DNA from: Struthidea cinerea
Taxonomy: Eukaryota; Chordata; Aves; Passeriformes; Corcoracidae
Direction: 5' to 3'
Length of the DNA: 64,000 bases
Assembly: GCA_013397865.1 (NCBI GenBank)
Contig: VZTI01000542.1
Location: forward strand, 636,853-700,852
Shown here one piece after another: positions 37,801 to 52,917 of the stretch. The notes beneath the pieces are model-generated. The model was not told where the DNA came from and ran no database searches. It saw nothing but the letters and a program-made list of their open reading frames with translations. Every line of letters begins with the position of its first letter. Positions within the stretch are counted from its first letter, which is position 1. The translations under genes and the position numbers were made by a program.

Positions 37801-40800
37801 TCTGCTCACCTAAAGCTGAAGGTCACCTTAGATTCAAGCGTGCTTTGGATTTGGGTCAATACAGGAATTGTCTCATCTTTCCGCAGAGCATTGGTGGTTA
37901 CATTAACCAGCTGGGGTTTTGTCTGAGAGGCTGCATTTTGCTGCAAGCCCAGCTTGTGCTGCAGAGATATTGAGCCTGGTTTGGAAGCTGCAGGAATGAG
38001 GGTTACTCAGAACTTGTGGCATTTGGGTTCTGGTACTGTGTGCTGATGCCCACTTCAATCCCATGCAATAATATTTTCTTTTTAAAGAAGAAGAAACTGC
38101 TTGTGAGTTTGTTGAGGCAGGCAGGGCACAGTGGGAAGATGGCAGAAACAGGACCTGACATCCTTTCCTTCGGTCAGGCAGGTTGCTATGGTGTTTGGGA
38201 CTAAAATGAAAAAGAGAAGGAGCAACAGCTCTAAGGCTGCAAACTTTCATTGTTTAAAACCACTTTGATAGCACAGACAGCTCTACACAAGCCCTGGACA
38301 CATGGCACATACCCAATTTATGACTAAATATTTTTTACTGAGTTTGATATTTTTAGCTTTTCAGAAAACAAAGGCCTGAGAGGCTCCTGGTAGCCTCTAT
38401 CCCAAATGTGTATGAGCAAGAGATTATTTTACTCTTTTAACTAAAAAAATTGAGAAAAATTCTAATTAATTCTAATTAATTTTACCTGTCAGTCAACTCA
38501 GTTAATTCAGAATCCATTGAGAAGCTTTTGATTAACTAAAATTTGTCCTTTTATTAAACAAATTAGAGCCATTCAAGAAGCACATGAGACATTTGTAAAG
38601 CCACTATTAAAAGTAACTTACTGATGATTTTACAATAAGAAGTCAATTTGCCAGGAAGAGGAGACCATTTTAATTTCAGTGGGACTGGGCATACTCGGAG
38701 GTGTAGCATCACATCCCAATGTGCAGTGAAGATAAGCAGCTGTACTGCTCAGGATGTTCCTAACTGTTTGTTTCCTGTATGAAAAATCTGCTTCTTGTAT
38801 GTAAACACTCCGAAACATTGAAATATGAGTTCAGAGTAAATAAGCTGAACTGCATTTAGTCACTTCACCAGCACTCTCAATAAGAGTTGACCTTAATCAA
38901 GCAGAAATTATTTTCAAAGTGATATAAACTAAGTGGTGCAGTAGAGGCTATTAGGTTGCAAATTATTATGTATGAGGGATCTGCAGTAATTGTCAATGGT
39001 TCTTAATATATAGCAGAAGTGAAGTCATTCAAGCCGGAGGGGTGCTAGGGCAGAGGGCACACACAGATGCTTGTGTAGGAGCTGGCATGCAATAACATGT
39101 TACCTCAAAACTTGTAGTCCAAGCACTAAATTACTCCGAGACTTTTTAAAGTATGTATGAGGGCATCTGCAGGAGACTTTGGTGAAGTTTACCTGCACTG
39201 CCTTACGAATGGGTTGGGATTAACTCTGCTGACTGCTGTGCATAAGCGGGCTATGGGATGGGAGTGGGATTCTGGAAGCAGCCAAGCAACAGCTGAAATC
39301 TGTTCTGCCAGTTATCTTAGGGAAGTGGCAAGGTCCGAGGGATTCAGGTCTCCCTTGAGATGGGAATTGCAGATGTGACTGAGCAGGGAATGCCCCTTGG
39401 ATGAAGAAATGGCATGAAGAAATGGCACAAAAATGCCTCTACCATTGAACTTGTTGATGTGAGGGAGCCAGGGACTGCCAGCACTGGTGCAAGCTGGCAG
39501 CTCATAACACCTGTCAGGGTGCAAACCCCAGCACCACCCAAATCAGGCTCCAAATGTCTCTATTCTGCATCTCATTGCAATGGAAGGTGCCACCGTGTCT
39601 GGCTCCAGATCTAATCTGGCAGTGCAGCTTTAACTCGTGTATTACATTTTCTGTGAGCAGCACAAAGGGCCCAGAAAACTTGTATGAATCTCCCACTGTC
39701 TCCTTTGTACACTTCCTACTTTTCCTGTCTCATTTGGCATTTCTGTGCTTTCTCATAATGAGCATTCACAGAACAACAATAAAGAGGAAATTTGGTGAAG
39801 AATAAAGGTAAATTTATTAAGTCTAGGAAGTGGGGAGAAAGATGATGTCTGCTGCATCTATAATTTTGCCAGTAACAGTGTGACAGAAATAGCTGTTTGG
39901 GGTTTGTATTCGATTTATGCATCTGCATTTCTTCTCTGCTGCTTTGCAATCAGACTAACAGCCACTGCAGAGACCATCAGTGGCAGCGATTACATTATGA
40001 CCTTTTAAAGCTTACTTTCAGAGTAAAGATTTTTATCCCATATTACCAATAATTGCTGACTGAGTTTAATACAATCCTCCCAGTGCACTGAAACTGAAGG
40101 GTTTGTGATTTCCATGATTTAATAGCTCAAGTGTCACGGCTGTGGGGGAGACAAACTGTTGTAACAGGATCTCTGCCATTTGGTGATTTCAAATTTCCTA
40201 CCAAGAGGCTCTGTATTTGCTGTATGACTGCTGCCCCAATCTTGCAAACCACATCACCCTGCTGTAGAGTACAGCAATATAAGGGGTGTAGCCAGAGACA
40301 AACTTCAAGAGTTTGTCAAAGCTTTGCGATAGCGAGACTCCTGTTTCATTTTATCTTCGACCAATCCATGGGAGCAGAAAGCAAAAAGGTGGTACCCATG
40401 GCTTCAGCCTCCATGGCATGCCCATCCCTGGCAGCTGTTTCCTGCATGTGGCCCAACAGATGTTTCATGCGACACCTGTAAAAGCCAAGGCACAGTCATC
40501 TGTGTCTCTGTGTAAAAATGCTTTTGTGCGTATCTTGGTCATTCACGTGCCTGACTTCAGTCTCATGTAGTGTATTAGTTTGGACTCCTGACATATGTGT
40601 ATGCCAGACAAAATCTGTCAGGCACAAAATAAAAGCACAATCAGGTCACCAGCTCAGTATAAACCAGGCAGTTCCAGCACAGCACTTTGGAACCGTCTAG
40701 AGGGACTGAATTGAGATGTAGACTGTGTCTTACATATTTTTTGCTTCTTTTTATAAGGAGCGTACGCTGTGACATACCAAGAACAGCGAGTAATGATGCA

Positions 40801-43800
40801 ATCCAAGTTCAGGAAGAAAGTTGCTATTTAATTAATTATAATTGGGTTTATATAACTTGGTTCCCAAAGATGACAGGAGGTTATTGGATCTTGGACCAGC
40901 CACCCCCTGTCCTATTGGCCAAAGCTCACAACACCTACTTCAAAATATTGTTTCACTGTGTACCATAACAACTCTGAAAAATAGATCCCAGGTGCACAGA
41001 TAAAACCCAGTTTACAAAAACCCATAGCAGTGTTTATCATAGCTTTCATGAGAACCACAAAGTTCTTACAGAATGCTGCAGAAAGCTGAAAAATTTCTCT
41101 ACCAAAACTTTTCAGCATCTACAGAGCACTATCATTAATAGAGTTCCAATAAACAATTTGCTTCTAAACAATGAAAGATGCCACAGCAATTGCTAGATCA
41201 TTTTCCCTGGAGAAATTCTGCTAACCTGAAAACACTTGGTAAGGCAGGCCTTACACAGTTCTTGGGACATTTTGTGGCTACTGAAACAGAGCAATAGACA
41301 CTTTGGCTCCTTCAGCAGTGTGCTTCCTCCAGGGCTGCAGCTTAAAGAGCCTGTCTTCCAACATGTATGCACATACACACACACACGTGTGCAGGCGCAT
41401 ACCTGCATGCATGGGTGTGTGCACACATACCCACGACCATTCCCCCTGCCCCAGCCAGTTCTCCTTTGGGGACAGAGTGAAACTGTGGTATGGTGGAGTG
41501 GTCATTCCTGGTGCATGTATCTGGGGCAGGCTCACTTTGCTTTTGCCATCTGCTGAACGCAGACAGGGTAGGTATGAAAGCCCTCTACAGCCAGGGGCAG
41601 CCAAAGCCACGTGGAAAAGGTGCTGTGGTCGTGCTAATACCATCAGAAACTGGGATGAGCCGATTTGTGTGAATTACAAAACAGACCTTCAGGGAAGACT
41701 AGGAATGATCCCCATGATTTTGAAATTTAGGTCAAATTTGGAAAAGCTGGTTTTGTTAATTTAGGTTTTGCGTCTCTTGAATTCAGGTCAAGATTGGTTG
41801 ACTGGGAATGACTGATTTGCAAAGTCAGTGCAGGGTGGCTTTTAGTGTTCAGTGCAACAGAAGCTGCTCTGAACCCTCACACTGCTGTTTCTCTTTTGGA
41901 CAAAATGTCCGTGCTTACCTTATGGCAGATGGCAATTTGTTTCCCCCATGAAGCAAGTAGCATATCAAACCTGTGCCAGAACTACCACTTCTAGAAGCCT
42001 CCTGGTGATGTGCTTTTACACCTACTTAGTTCTTGGTATTGGCTGAGGGGCAGCTGATGCACTGCCAAACATGCCAGTGGTTTATGTAGTGAGAACATAT
42101 TCACTGGGTTCTGGATGAGACTCCTGAGCTGAATCATGGGTTCACTAATAGTAACAACTCCTCTTCACTGTAATTCCTGCTTTTGGCATCAGGGCAATGG
42201 CTCTGTATCAACAACCTGAAAGAGAAAGCCTTTACAGCTCATTCCGTACTGGTTTGTCAAACTAACCAGATTCTACAAAGGAAATTAATAGCCCATACGG
42301 TGTAATTTCCTGATTAAATAGAGAACCAAATATTTTTCCAGACCTCCCCTTTATAGAATCCTGTATAAACAAGCTGAGAAGGCTCATCTCTTAAATTTTT
42401 TATTACAAGAAACTTTTATCATTTTCTGAAACACAGAAATTGAGATCTGACTATTAGATATAACAACTTTAATGCTTTTATTAAGCGGTTCTGACATCCA
42501 TCCTTTCCATGTATTGTCTAAAAGAGCATTAACTACATGCACGGGAGTTATGAAACTAGTCAGCTAACATTCAAAGCAAACATTTTAGCAGCACGCCCCC
42601 ACAGTTTTCAGAGGCTGAACTTTTGTTTCAGCTGTGATGTTATACAATCCTATTTCCATGGCAAACTTACAGATACACACTTGTCAAAATTCATGGTTTA
42701 TTTAGCAAAACTGTCGAGGCACATATGTGCCATATGCATTCTCCCATTCTTTACAGATATGCTTTTTAAAACAGCAATTTCTTGCTGCAATTAAGTCTGT
42801 TGCTTGGACTTCAATAGATGTGTGTGGCATTAAAAGGGAATCTGGCTTGAATTCCTATCACTAAAAAGAGCACTGGTCAAAAAACCCCATATGGCTTTCT
42901 ACTGTTTCATCTCCTGCCTATAACAGACTCTTAAGCATCCTGTTTTGTTTGACTTTCATCAGTATTTATCCTGCATGCAGAAGGCACTCTTTCCTTGAAG
43001 AAAACTATACTTGCACACACCTTAATATCAGATATTTTGGGCACTGTCTACCCATGAATCTCAAAGATCGGTGACTGTCATCTGTTGTGGCATCTTCTTC
43101 ATGCAACCCAGGATAAGTGCACAGGCAGTCTGAGGACAAAGCAAAGGAGGTGCTCCTTCCAGCACAGAGGTGTGTCAGGCAGGCAGCCAGAGGCAGGATT
43201 TTGTGAGGCCTCACCTTCTCCTGCAGACAGCGGTGTCACCCCCGTGCTGTGTCTGGAGCAATGGAAAACAGCAACACGCAATGGAAATTGAATGCTCAGG
43301 CCTTGACTTTCAGCCGAGTAGAATCTAAAAATCTGGTCAAAACACAGAAAACTTCACGGGCACTATTTTTTTTTTTTTTTAACTATATATATAGTTTGAA
43401 AATATTTTCAGTATGGAGAAAATTCGCCCTCTGCCTTTGTGTCCCTCCTATGTCCTTTTCCTTATTCCCAACCATCACCACTAGCTCCTGGCTCTGTGGT
43501 CTGGTCACAGTCTCTGCACCCAGCTAGGATTCATCCCTCCTCATCCCTGGTGCCCCGGTCCCAGTTCTTCTCACACCTTTGCTCCCAATTGTCTCCCTGC
43601 TGTCTCCCTCACCACCTTGTGCCTTGCCTTCTCCCATTCTGCTGTCCCTGTTTCTGTCCTAGTATCAACCACCCCTCCTCTCATCTTGTTGCCTTCTACC
43701 CCTTTTTCCCAGGGTCTTCACACTCTTCACTATTAATTATAATCACAACCATTCCTGGGCTCCAGGCTAAAATGTGTCTTGCTTCCTTTGCACATGGTGC

Positions 43801-46800
43801 TCTGAGACAAGATGATAGTTGCCAAAATATGGTAAATATAGGCAAAGTTCCCTGCTTCCCATCCTAGAGCCTCCTGTATCCATGACATGGGGCAACACTG
43901 TGCCATGGAGCCCCTTGGCAGTGTCCTTTCACACATATACTGGGATTTAGCTGCCTAGAAAGACAGCAGTGAGCCAGTGCAAATGGAAACCAGGCTCTAA
44001 CATGAGAAAGCACATGCTTGTAAAGGATGATGTAAGGCTGCTTATTTGGAGATTATCAGACCTGTCTGTAACAAGGAAACCAAAGCAAAAAACCAGAAAA
44101 AATCCAGGCATAGAACTAAGGAGGTCCAGGTCTAATTTTCCTTCCTCTGATCACTAAGCTGACATAATCTCAGCTGATTGTGTAAAATATAATTGCTTGG
44201 TGACCCCTTTCTCCCTTTGCTGGTCACTCCTCCACCCCCAACATGGATGCAGTGCACACTGTCAAGCCATGACTTAACTCTGAGCCAGCTCAAAGCACAG
44301 CCACAACAGAGCCAAAATGAATTTCAGTGCTTGAAGAAGACAAGCAAAATCCCTTCCCTGTCCTTGCCCATGGTGTGGGGAGGCAGCTTTGCACTGTGGC
44401 AGAGACTTTTGTATTGGGATTGGAAGGGGACAGAAGAGTTACTTGAAGAGGAGGCTGTGCTTTGCTCTGCATGAGGAATCGCTGGCCAGAGCTGGGGGAG
44501 GGCAGATGGGAGCTTACGGGGGATGCATAGATCACTTTTGTTTTTTCCCTACCAAATAACCCTCCCTAGCACAGTTTTCCCCTTCCCCATTCTAGCTTAT
44601 TCAGTTGCCTCTTACAGGTGCCAAACTGTCTTTCTTCACAAGAAGTTCTTTTCTGTACAACAAGCAACACTCAGTCCTTCAGCTTCCCAATTTTGCCGTG
44701 TGAGGGAGACCTGGGATAGTGTAGGAGAAGGAGAGGGGCCAACTGGACTTTGATTGATCTTTTTAAAAACAACAAATAGCTATGGTGATGGTGTGCAGAA
44801 GGCTGTGGTTGGAGGGAAGCCCCAGAGGGAACATTTGAAGCCCTGCTAGATCAGTCCATACCATTCTACACAAACACCTCACCACATGTTGCAGCCATGC
44901 TTTACCTTTAGTACCACCAGGCTGCCAGCTCAGAGTACTGAGGGTGGGAGAGCAGATGCTTAATTTGCTGGACTGATATACAGGAAAATGGAGAGCCCTA
45001 CCTGAATTAGACAGATTGTGGCTTTTTGCTGTACCACAGGTAATGATCACAGTATGATATATTTTAAAGTAGTCAGTTTTAGAGTCAGCAGTTCTCTCTG
45101 TAGTACTGCCATCAGTACCTTCATCAGGAACCTTCCATATGCCATCAGTAGCTATATACACAGCAACCTTCAAGCAACCTTAGTTTAGTGTCCTTTTCAA
45201 GGCTTAAAGGCTTTTTTCTAGTTTATTTGTTTTGCTTTATTTTTGGAGAGAGGGGTGAGAAGATAAGGAACCAAATGTTAGTGAGATCATGTGAAAGTGA
45301 AAGAAATGTGCAGTTGTGAGGGTTGCCTGTGGCAGAAAGACTCCCTGAAAGGGCAAGCTGTTACAGAATTTCAGTAATTTGCCTGTTCTGTAAGGTTGTT
45401 AAATAACCAAATGCTTCAGCTGAAATTGCTGTGTCCCCACTCTTGTCTGTACCACAGTACAAGACCTGTTGTGGTAGTAGGTAGTTGAAGTTTCTTATTT
45501 GACACATCTGGAGCTTGATGCACCTCCTAGTAACAAATATTCAAGGATAAGCAGAAGTGAAGCTGGATAGAAGCCAAGTGCAGTTCCTTAGTTTGTCCCA
45601 GAATAAGTCAAAGGGTCTTCGGGTACAGCTGTCAGAGGTTCAGAATTAGGCCTATCCTTCCAGTGAAATGATCACAATTGTTTCACAGATTTCCCCTTGC
45701 TCTAAAAGGAACGACAGCAGCATCGAGGACGCACAGTCACTAACAATAGTCCCATTATCCCATCATGGCTCTCTAGGGGAACAGGCGCATTTATTATTTC
45801 ATTCCTACCTGCACCAGCACCCTCATATTTCATCATCCTCCCTTGTTTCTAGGAGTGCTGTATGTCACCTATGGAAGCATACAGCTCAAACAGGGTTTTA
45901 TCTCTCTGGTTAGATTTCCTGCGTTGTCTGACTAGTTTTAGATGTCCATAAACTTAAAGCTCCATTAACACATAACAAGGCTTAGGCAATTTGCTTGAAT
46001 TATTCATACAAAATACTGTCTAATTCCTTTTTAAATTGATTTAATGTATTCCTCCCCTTGCTAAATGTAGAAAAAATACATGTATTCTACAACCGCTATT
46101 ATTAAGTAGCTCAGGCTATTCCCTCTGCTTGTGATCGCCTGAACATCCAACTTTTTTCCTTGGGAATCAGTAATGAGTTACATGCACTTGGCCTGAGTCT
46201 TCACTGCTCTGACCTACACAAAGGACAAAAGCTACATGTAGAGATAATGGCCTTATTCCCTGTTGTTTTAAGTACATGTGTGATTCCAGTCCCTGGAAGC
46301 ATGCTTCCAATTTGTGAGCAATCTGTTCATCCATTCTTTCAAATGCAGTACTTTTCTTCCAATGCCAAAATTTGAAATAACGGTTCTGTCTCCTCTGCCT
46401 CTTAGTCTTTCGTGCACATAGCCACCTATGCAATTATTTATTAACAAAACTCACCTTCCAGATAATGTGTTATTCTTCCTCACCTAAAAATGAATTGGAA
46501 TTTCCTTCACTCCTGTCACATGGAGAGTAACTGGAAATACCTCCATAAGTTTTAGCCTGAAACATGTACATGGACAAGTTTTAATAGTCCTTTTTCATGT
46601 CAAAGTTGTTGTGAGTGACCAACCTCCTTTACTGCAGCAACTGGCAAATTTACAGGAGCATTATACCAGATTTTTAGTTTCTTTACCAAGTGAGCCCTTA
46701 TACATTACATGTCATCAAAACACCAGCAACCACTTCATTAGTCATAAAAATCTTCCCTCCTTCAAGTGCTTGCCATGTACAAACCTGAGACTAGGACAGA

Positions 46801-49800
46801 GAACTGTGGCACAGAAACAGTCAGTGAGGAAATCTAAGATGTGAAGCCAGATTTGTTGCATGACTAAATTAATGCTAAATAATAACTGAATACCTGCTGG
46901 AATGAAAGCAGTTATCCCGAACAAGAAATATTTACCTTATTCCTTTTCTTCCTTTTTCAAAACAGCCATTTATTTGTGTTACACATGAGTTTGTAGGCAA
47001 AGTAACTAAAACAAAATGACAAAACCATTGAAAATACATGCTTGCATTTATGAAACGATGTAAGCAAAAGTACCAGGATGCTGAATCAAATATAGATAAC
47101 TGAGTTGATAGTTACTGACAGTTACCACGGGTATCTTTTTATATAGTTATATTTAACGAGTACATATCCAACAATAATTTACATCACTCTTAAAATAAAA
47201 GGTTACAGTAACTATTGCTATATAAGAAGTAGGCATCATCAGTGAGTCTTCTCCAGTACTGCTGAATGTGTAAACATACATGGTGATCAGTTTAGTATTG
47301 CCATACACATGTGCACCTGCAAACAAGAAGCTTAAGATCTGTGGATGTTTATTACATGATTTCAGCAGAAATGTTTGCTTGATGGTCTTTTGTTTTAACA
47401 AATGAACTGGCTTTCTTTTGTAGGGTATTTTTGGCGTGTTTTTTCCTCCACAGCTTGAAAATTTATTTTCCCATAAAGTCTTTTAAGAAAGTGTTTAAAA
47501 TGGGTTTCCTTTGGCTGCTATGGGTACAAAAAATGCTTAAGTGCCTCTCAGGAATTTTTAATGTTCTTCAAGGCAAGAAAATCGGAGGAAGGAGTTAAAA
47601 ACCAGAAGTGCCATAAGCAGAAATAGATTTCACAGTCCTTCTACTGGAACACAGTACCATCCCAGTGGAAGTCATTAGACATTTTTTCTCCATATATAAT
47701 GAAGGACTGCAGTGACTCATTCCTGAGTTGTACATGAATTTTTAAAACCTTTCAGAGCCATGGTCAGGGACGTCATAAAAATGAACAGCTCAGGATATTA
47801 TTCCAACCCGTAATTTCTTAGCAAAGAGATGATACAGGTCAACTGCTGAGTAAACCCTGTTTGTGGACATTGAACTTCAGGTCAAGTGTATTGCTAGGAA
47901 ATTTAAGTGCTGATGAATGAAAATTAAAAGCAATTATGACCAATTATAACTGTATAAAGCTAAACATGTCTTTTTGCTTTTGCTGTTTTAAAATATTAAT
48001 GACCAGAAATCATCAGAGACAAATCAACAAAATAATTTCTAGAGATTTCTCATCCAAGTGCCTTCTATCTCTCTTTTTCTCTCATGTCTGTGGGATGGAA
48101 AATGACATCATGTCAGTCTTTCTCACGTAATTACCTTACTGCCTTGCTAGAAGTAGGAAATCTTGTTTCAAGAGTATTGTCAAACATTGTCCTTTCTAGC
48201 CTATCCTCACTTAACCTCTACTTTTCAAAGTAACTATTTTTTTCTAGTGTGATTTTATCTCTTTTTCCATTATCTGGCCTAGTAACCTGGAGAACAGTGG
48301 GCAAAGGACTGTGTGTTGGCCAAAGCACGGCATCCCTTTCCCCATATCCTGTTGTAACCTAATTTTCTTTCCGTGTGCCACAGGGGTGTATCTCACCAGT
48401 AGACTGAAAGGTAGGTGTCACTGCTGGGAGTCAAGTGTCTGGTCGGGCTGGAAGTGGCACAGATGAATCATAGGAAAATGATATTTTTATTTTTTTCTGT
48501 GGCTCTTGGAAAATTACTTCAAGGTTATGTGCCTCAATTTTTGCATCCGCAGGAAGCACATGGTTACTCATCTCCAAGGACTGCTAAAACTTAGTTTATC
48601 AATAGCTGTAAAGCACTATGTACTCCCAGACAGAAAATAAACACATTTTAGAAGATTAAATTTAATACTTTTGGAATCCTTCAGAGGTTTTAAAACCTCT
48701 ATTCCATCCACTTGGAACATCAACTCCAACTTACACAAAACAGTCCCTAAAATAACCCCCAGTCTTTTCATGGAAGCCATGGCAAGTCCAAGCACCTTTG
48801 TTCAATACTGTGTTCAGAAAATATTCAGAGTGAAATCCTATCCCTGCCAAAGTGAGTGGCTAGGGTTTTGTTTCCAATCTAGATTTAGAGTCTCCAGACA
48901 ATAAAATGCTGCTTATGTCCTTTGGAATCATATTCCAATGGCTTATTGCCCTTATGGCTAAAAGTCTTGGGAGATGGCATTTCCCAAAGGAGTCTGCCCA
49001 TCCTTAGATTTGATTTGAACCATGTATTCTGCCTTTTAATTGAATATTAAATATATTCAGAAATGCATTTAATAACATCTTGTGGCTGCTGGCTTTTTCA
49101 AAAACAATAACGTAACTATTTTCTAATAATCTGAAAGCATATTGCCTTTCCAAACATCTTGATTTATACACAGGAAAGAGCTCAGGCAATGGAAAAAAAA
49201 GAACATTCTCATTCAGAGAACTATTAAAGTGTTTTTCAAAGGCTGATACTGAGAAAGTAGAGGCAGTGGAAAAATGAAAAAAGAGTTTATTAGGAGATAT
49301 ATATCCCTTCTGTATAATATAATTCTTGAGTAGAAGAAAGTACATAGCAAGTGTTTCACTCTTATTAAAAGAAAATTACATCTGGATGCATGGTTTCACA
49401 TCCAATAAGATAACACTAGTATTAGGTCAGCAAGCACTATAGGAATATAATTTTTTTCCCTTTCATACAACTGGATTGCAATTTCAGCTACAGGCATGTG
49501 GAGACAAGGGAAGGAAAGAAATCTTACAACTTCAGACGTTATCACTTTGATCTCCTCAAATGATCCTGGATTTTAATGACAGTAGGTGATTGATGTTACA
49601 ATGTTTTAGTTAAATGCATGGGTTATTACGCTGTGAGAATTCCAGTCAGGCATAGCTGCATTGTTGCTGTGAGCAAAGCTGCAGTGAATTTCTTCCCCTA
49701 CTCACAAGCTGAACTAGAACAACCTATATCTCCATGCTGTAGAACTGAGGTCACAACAATAATGTGGCACTAAAATTTGCTTTAAACCATAGAAATTTTA

Positions 49801-51596
49801 TCCCAACCAGCCTCAGGGTTAGATCAGATCTTCAGGGGATGTTGCTCCCTTTTATCGTTCTTTTGCATCTGTGGTGCATGATCCACATCTTCTCATCCGT
49901 TCAGAGTTCAGATCCTTAGAGAAATGGAAAGGGAATGAAACCCGTAGTGTTTACATTGTTCCGGATGGACACTGCCTAGAGTAAACTCCCTGTTAGTCAC
50001 ACAGCCTACAAAAGGGACACTAAGAAATGAGGCTGGCAGCTAGTGGAAAAAGGTCAAGAAGCCTTGCAGCTTGCCTCCTATGGTCCAGAAGAACCATATA
50101 CAGGATAGACAGCTCATCCTCATGAGGAGAAGGTATCTCGTGGCAATGCAGAAAGGAGGTCACTCACGCTGCCAAGAGGTAGTCTCAACAGGAGGGCTCA
50201 TCCACTCTCTCTTCTCTGCCTGCATCCCTGAGGTGTTCTCAGACCAAACTCTCAAAGTCGTGTTTTATAGCTCAGTACAATTGTTCAAGTTGGTATGGCT
50301 TCATGTTTAATGATTTCCATTTAAAGGAAGTCAGGAAATGTTAAATGTCTGGTTACAGTGCTGTACCTGTGTCTCTTAAGCAATGAAAGTAGCATGGACA
50401 ATTTGGTTCAGCAAATGCTAAAACATGCTGGATCCACATGGATTTTACTGGTATATTTTAAATCATTCAACAGAAAATGCAGTTCTCCTGTCTAAATGCA
50501 TGTCTCAGCCCCTTTGAATCCAGTAGTAGGTCTGAAGAAAGTTTTGCTGATGCTGTGATTTCAAAGGTGAGCAGGACTCTACCTCCTGCCCCAATTATCA
50601 GCCAGTTTCTTTAATAATTCAAAATCCTTGCTAAAATTCTGACCTTAGAGATTAATAAAATGATCCTTTATAGCCTTTCCAAGTTAGGCCGATTAAACAC
50701 AGATTTGGCAGAGACAACCTGAGAAACTTCAGTAACGTTATTCATTTAGCTAACAGAGTTACCTCCCCTGCTGACGCACTCCCAATTAATGCCAAGAAAG
50801 GCATCTGATCCGGTGGAAGGGGACCGCTTGTTCCGTGCTCTCTATTACCTTGGATTTGGTCCCAAGTTAATGATAACATCACTGTTTTTCTTGAGAATTG
50901 TAATTATTTTATGGAAGTGGGTAGCATTCTGTCCAGCTCACAAGCCTTCCCAAGAGGACAGCAGGCCCCAAGCCTGGACAGCAGCAGGTGTTTTGGAGGG
51001 AAGCATTCGTTAGCTCCCCCAAAAGCACCTGAAGAAAGGCTTGTTTGGCATGGCAGTGGGTGACTAATTTATACCCTGCAGCACGAAGATACCCGAGCTG
51101 AAGTACTTTATAATTACAACTGACAGTCTTGTATCTGTACATCAGCTTTTCCAGACCTAGGCTCTGCTGCAACCGAGCAGAGCCAGCTTAGCTTAACTCT
51201 GCCTGGAAGCAGCTCCGATTAAACTGATGCAACTGTACACACGAGGACAGATTTAAAATTAGTTTTTTGTTACGCTGGTGTTTATGAATGCCAGCTGAGT
51301 CACTACAGGCTGAATTTAAACCAGTTTACTAGAGTTCATACCCAAAATTAGTGGGATTTAGCCAAACCAGTTTAAAACTTAGATGCTGGGCTGGCACTGG
51401 CTGAGCAAGTCGTGCTGCGAGGCTGCCAGGAAGGAGGGCCATGCTGAAGGACAGGGGATGCTCTGGCCCCAGCCCAGCTGCCTGTTGCCTCAGACATATC
51501 CCCAGGTGTAGAGGTGACATGGGTGACGGCTGTGCCTGTCCCTGGGAGGAGGAGGAGGAGAGCAGGAGGTCTGATCCCAGGAGGAGTTGAAGAAAT
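34890..51596. other. Long gene-free stretch with simple repeats
   Basis: The largest featureless block of the window. It holds an AT/TATACA-type low-complexity tract (35401-35450), a 13-bp tandem copy of atgaagaaatggc (about 39400-39426), a short CA repeat with acacacacacgtgtg (41367-41392), and a 15-bp T-run followed by a TA tract (43366-43394). Open frames up to about 157 codons occur on both strands (34996-35469, 41303-41764), but none carries a motif, signal or splice pattern I would defend. Confidence 0.5.
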
Positions 51597-51745
51597 AGAA
51601 TCATAGAAATATTTAGGTTGGAGAAGACCTCTAAGGTCATCGAGTCCAACTGCTAACCCAGCGCTGCCAAGTTCACCAATAAACCCTGTCCTTAAGTGCC
51701 ACATCCACAGGTCTTTTAAATACCTCCAGGGATAGGGACTCCTAC
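51597..51745 (-). mobile_element. CR1 LINE 3' end, minus orientation
   Basis: The plus strand begins aatcatagaaatatttaggt, then ggagaagacctctaaggtca, then cttaagtgccacatccacag. This is the reverse complement of a CR1 3' end including the ATTCTATG-type terminus. It is the same subtype as the 14.7-kb copy and less diverged. Confidence 0.92.
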
Positions 51746-52705
51746 TGGAGTCCCACCAGTCAGCACCAGCTGGGAACTTGTCCCAGCGTAGAGCTAAGAT
51801 GTTATTCCCCTTGCCCAAAGACCAGCATAAGACCAGCAGATAAAAGCTGGATCTCTTGGACTATTTCAGTCAGTTTTTCCAAGCAAACTTTAGTGACTCT
51901 GCTTTCAGGATCCAGCCCAAATTGGAGAAGGGAGAGAGATAATCTAACCATGAAAAATTTTATGAATTCCAGAATATAAGTTCATATAAAATGATGCCAT
52001 GCAGAATGAAGTTTGGTTGTTTAAAGTATGTTCTTTCAATGCTGACCTGGAGGCTTTGTATAAGGTCGGATAAGGAGAGGTTGAGAGGCCCCTCCCAAGC
52101 CCCGAGCAGAGGGGAGGGTTGAGGTGGATGCTGTGGGTCACATGAGGTCTCCCATGGCAGGGAAGATTGGATGGTTCCAACTCCTGGAAAAGGCAGGAAG
52201 GAGGCTCCATGCACAGGCCTGCAAGGAGTGTGAGTGCCCCGCGGCAGGTGGGGACAGAAAGCTGTGCCCAGGGAGGCATCCCAGACTCATGGCAGCACCA
52301 GGAGGAGGCACTGAGGCATGGCAGAGGGAGATCCCCCTTCCCACAGGGACAGAGTACCCTGTCTCCTAGCCTGGTCTGCTGATGGGGGCTTGGGCAGATC
52401 CTGGGACCAACTGCTCCACACAGGCACCTCTGCCAAGGCCAGAAGAGGTCCTGGTGCTTTTCTCCTGGATCCTGCCGCTTTGGGGAGGGGGCTTTAGCTG
52501 TCTGCACAGCTGTTGTCAGCAAGAGATTTGGCTTTTACAACCACAGGTCCCACTTCAGGAATTGAGGATGGCTATGGGGGCACCTGAGATACACCTCACA
52601 GTACCTGCAGGGAGGAGATGGAGTCAGGTTCCTCACAGCAGTGCAGGGGGCAGGACAAGAGGCATCAGGTATAAGCTGAAATGAGAGTTTCAGGCTGTGT
52701 ATAAA
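51746..52705. other. GC-rich non-coding block between CR1 copies
   Basis: Markedly GC-richer than the surrounding desert. Long frames on both strands (51944-52522 minus, 52124-52684 plus) follow from stop-poor GC-rich sequence, and I see no domain. Confidence 0.45.
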
Positions 52706-52917
52706 TAGAAACTCTCTTCCCATGAGGGAGGCAGTGGAACAGGTCACCTTGAGTGTCTGTGCCATCTCCATCATCCTCAGAGGGATTTCAAGCCTCAGGT
52801 GGTCCAAGCCGTGAGCAGCCTGGTCTGGCTCCAGCATTGGACCTGCTTTGGACCAGGAGGTGGACTGGAGACCTCCCGAGGTACCTCCCAGCCTGAATTA
52901 CACCATCATCCTATGAT
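52706..52917 (+). mobile_element. CR1 LINE 3' end, plus orientation
   Basis: Blocks gaggcagtggaacaggtcac, ggaccaggaggtggactgga and gacctcccgaggtacctccc, then the end catcatcctatgat, follow the CR1 3' order on the plus strand. The stretch in between is diverged. Confidence 0.85.

Noticed and set aside
41367..41430. CA/TG-rich palindromic patch as a regulatory site
   Set aside because: Explained by a short CA microsatellite grading into TG-rich sequence; no further support.
51944..52522. 192-codon minus-strand open frame
   Set aside because: Lies in stop-poor GC-rich DNA, with comparable frames on the other strand and no motif.
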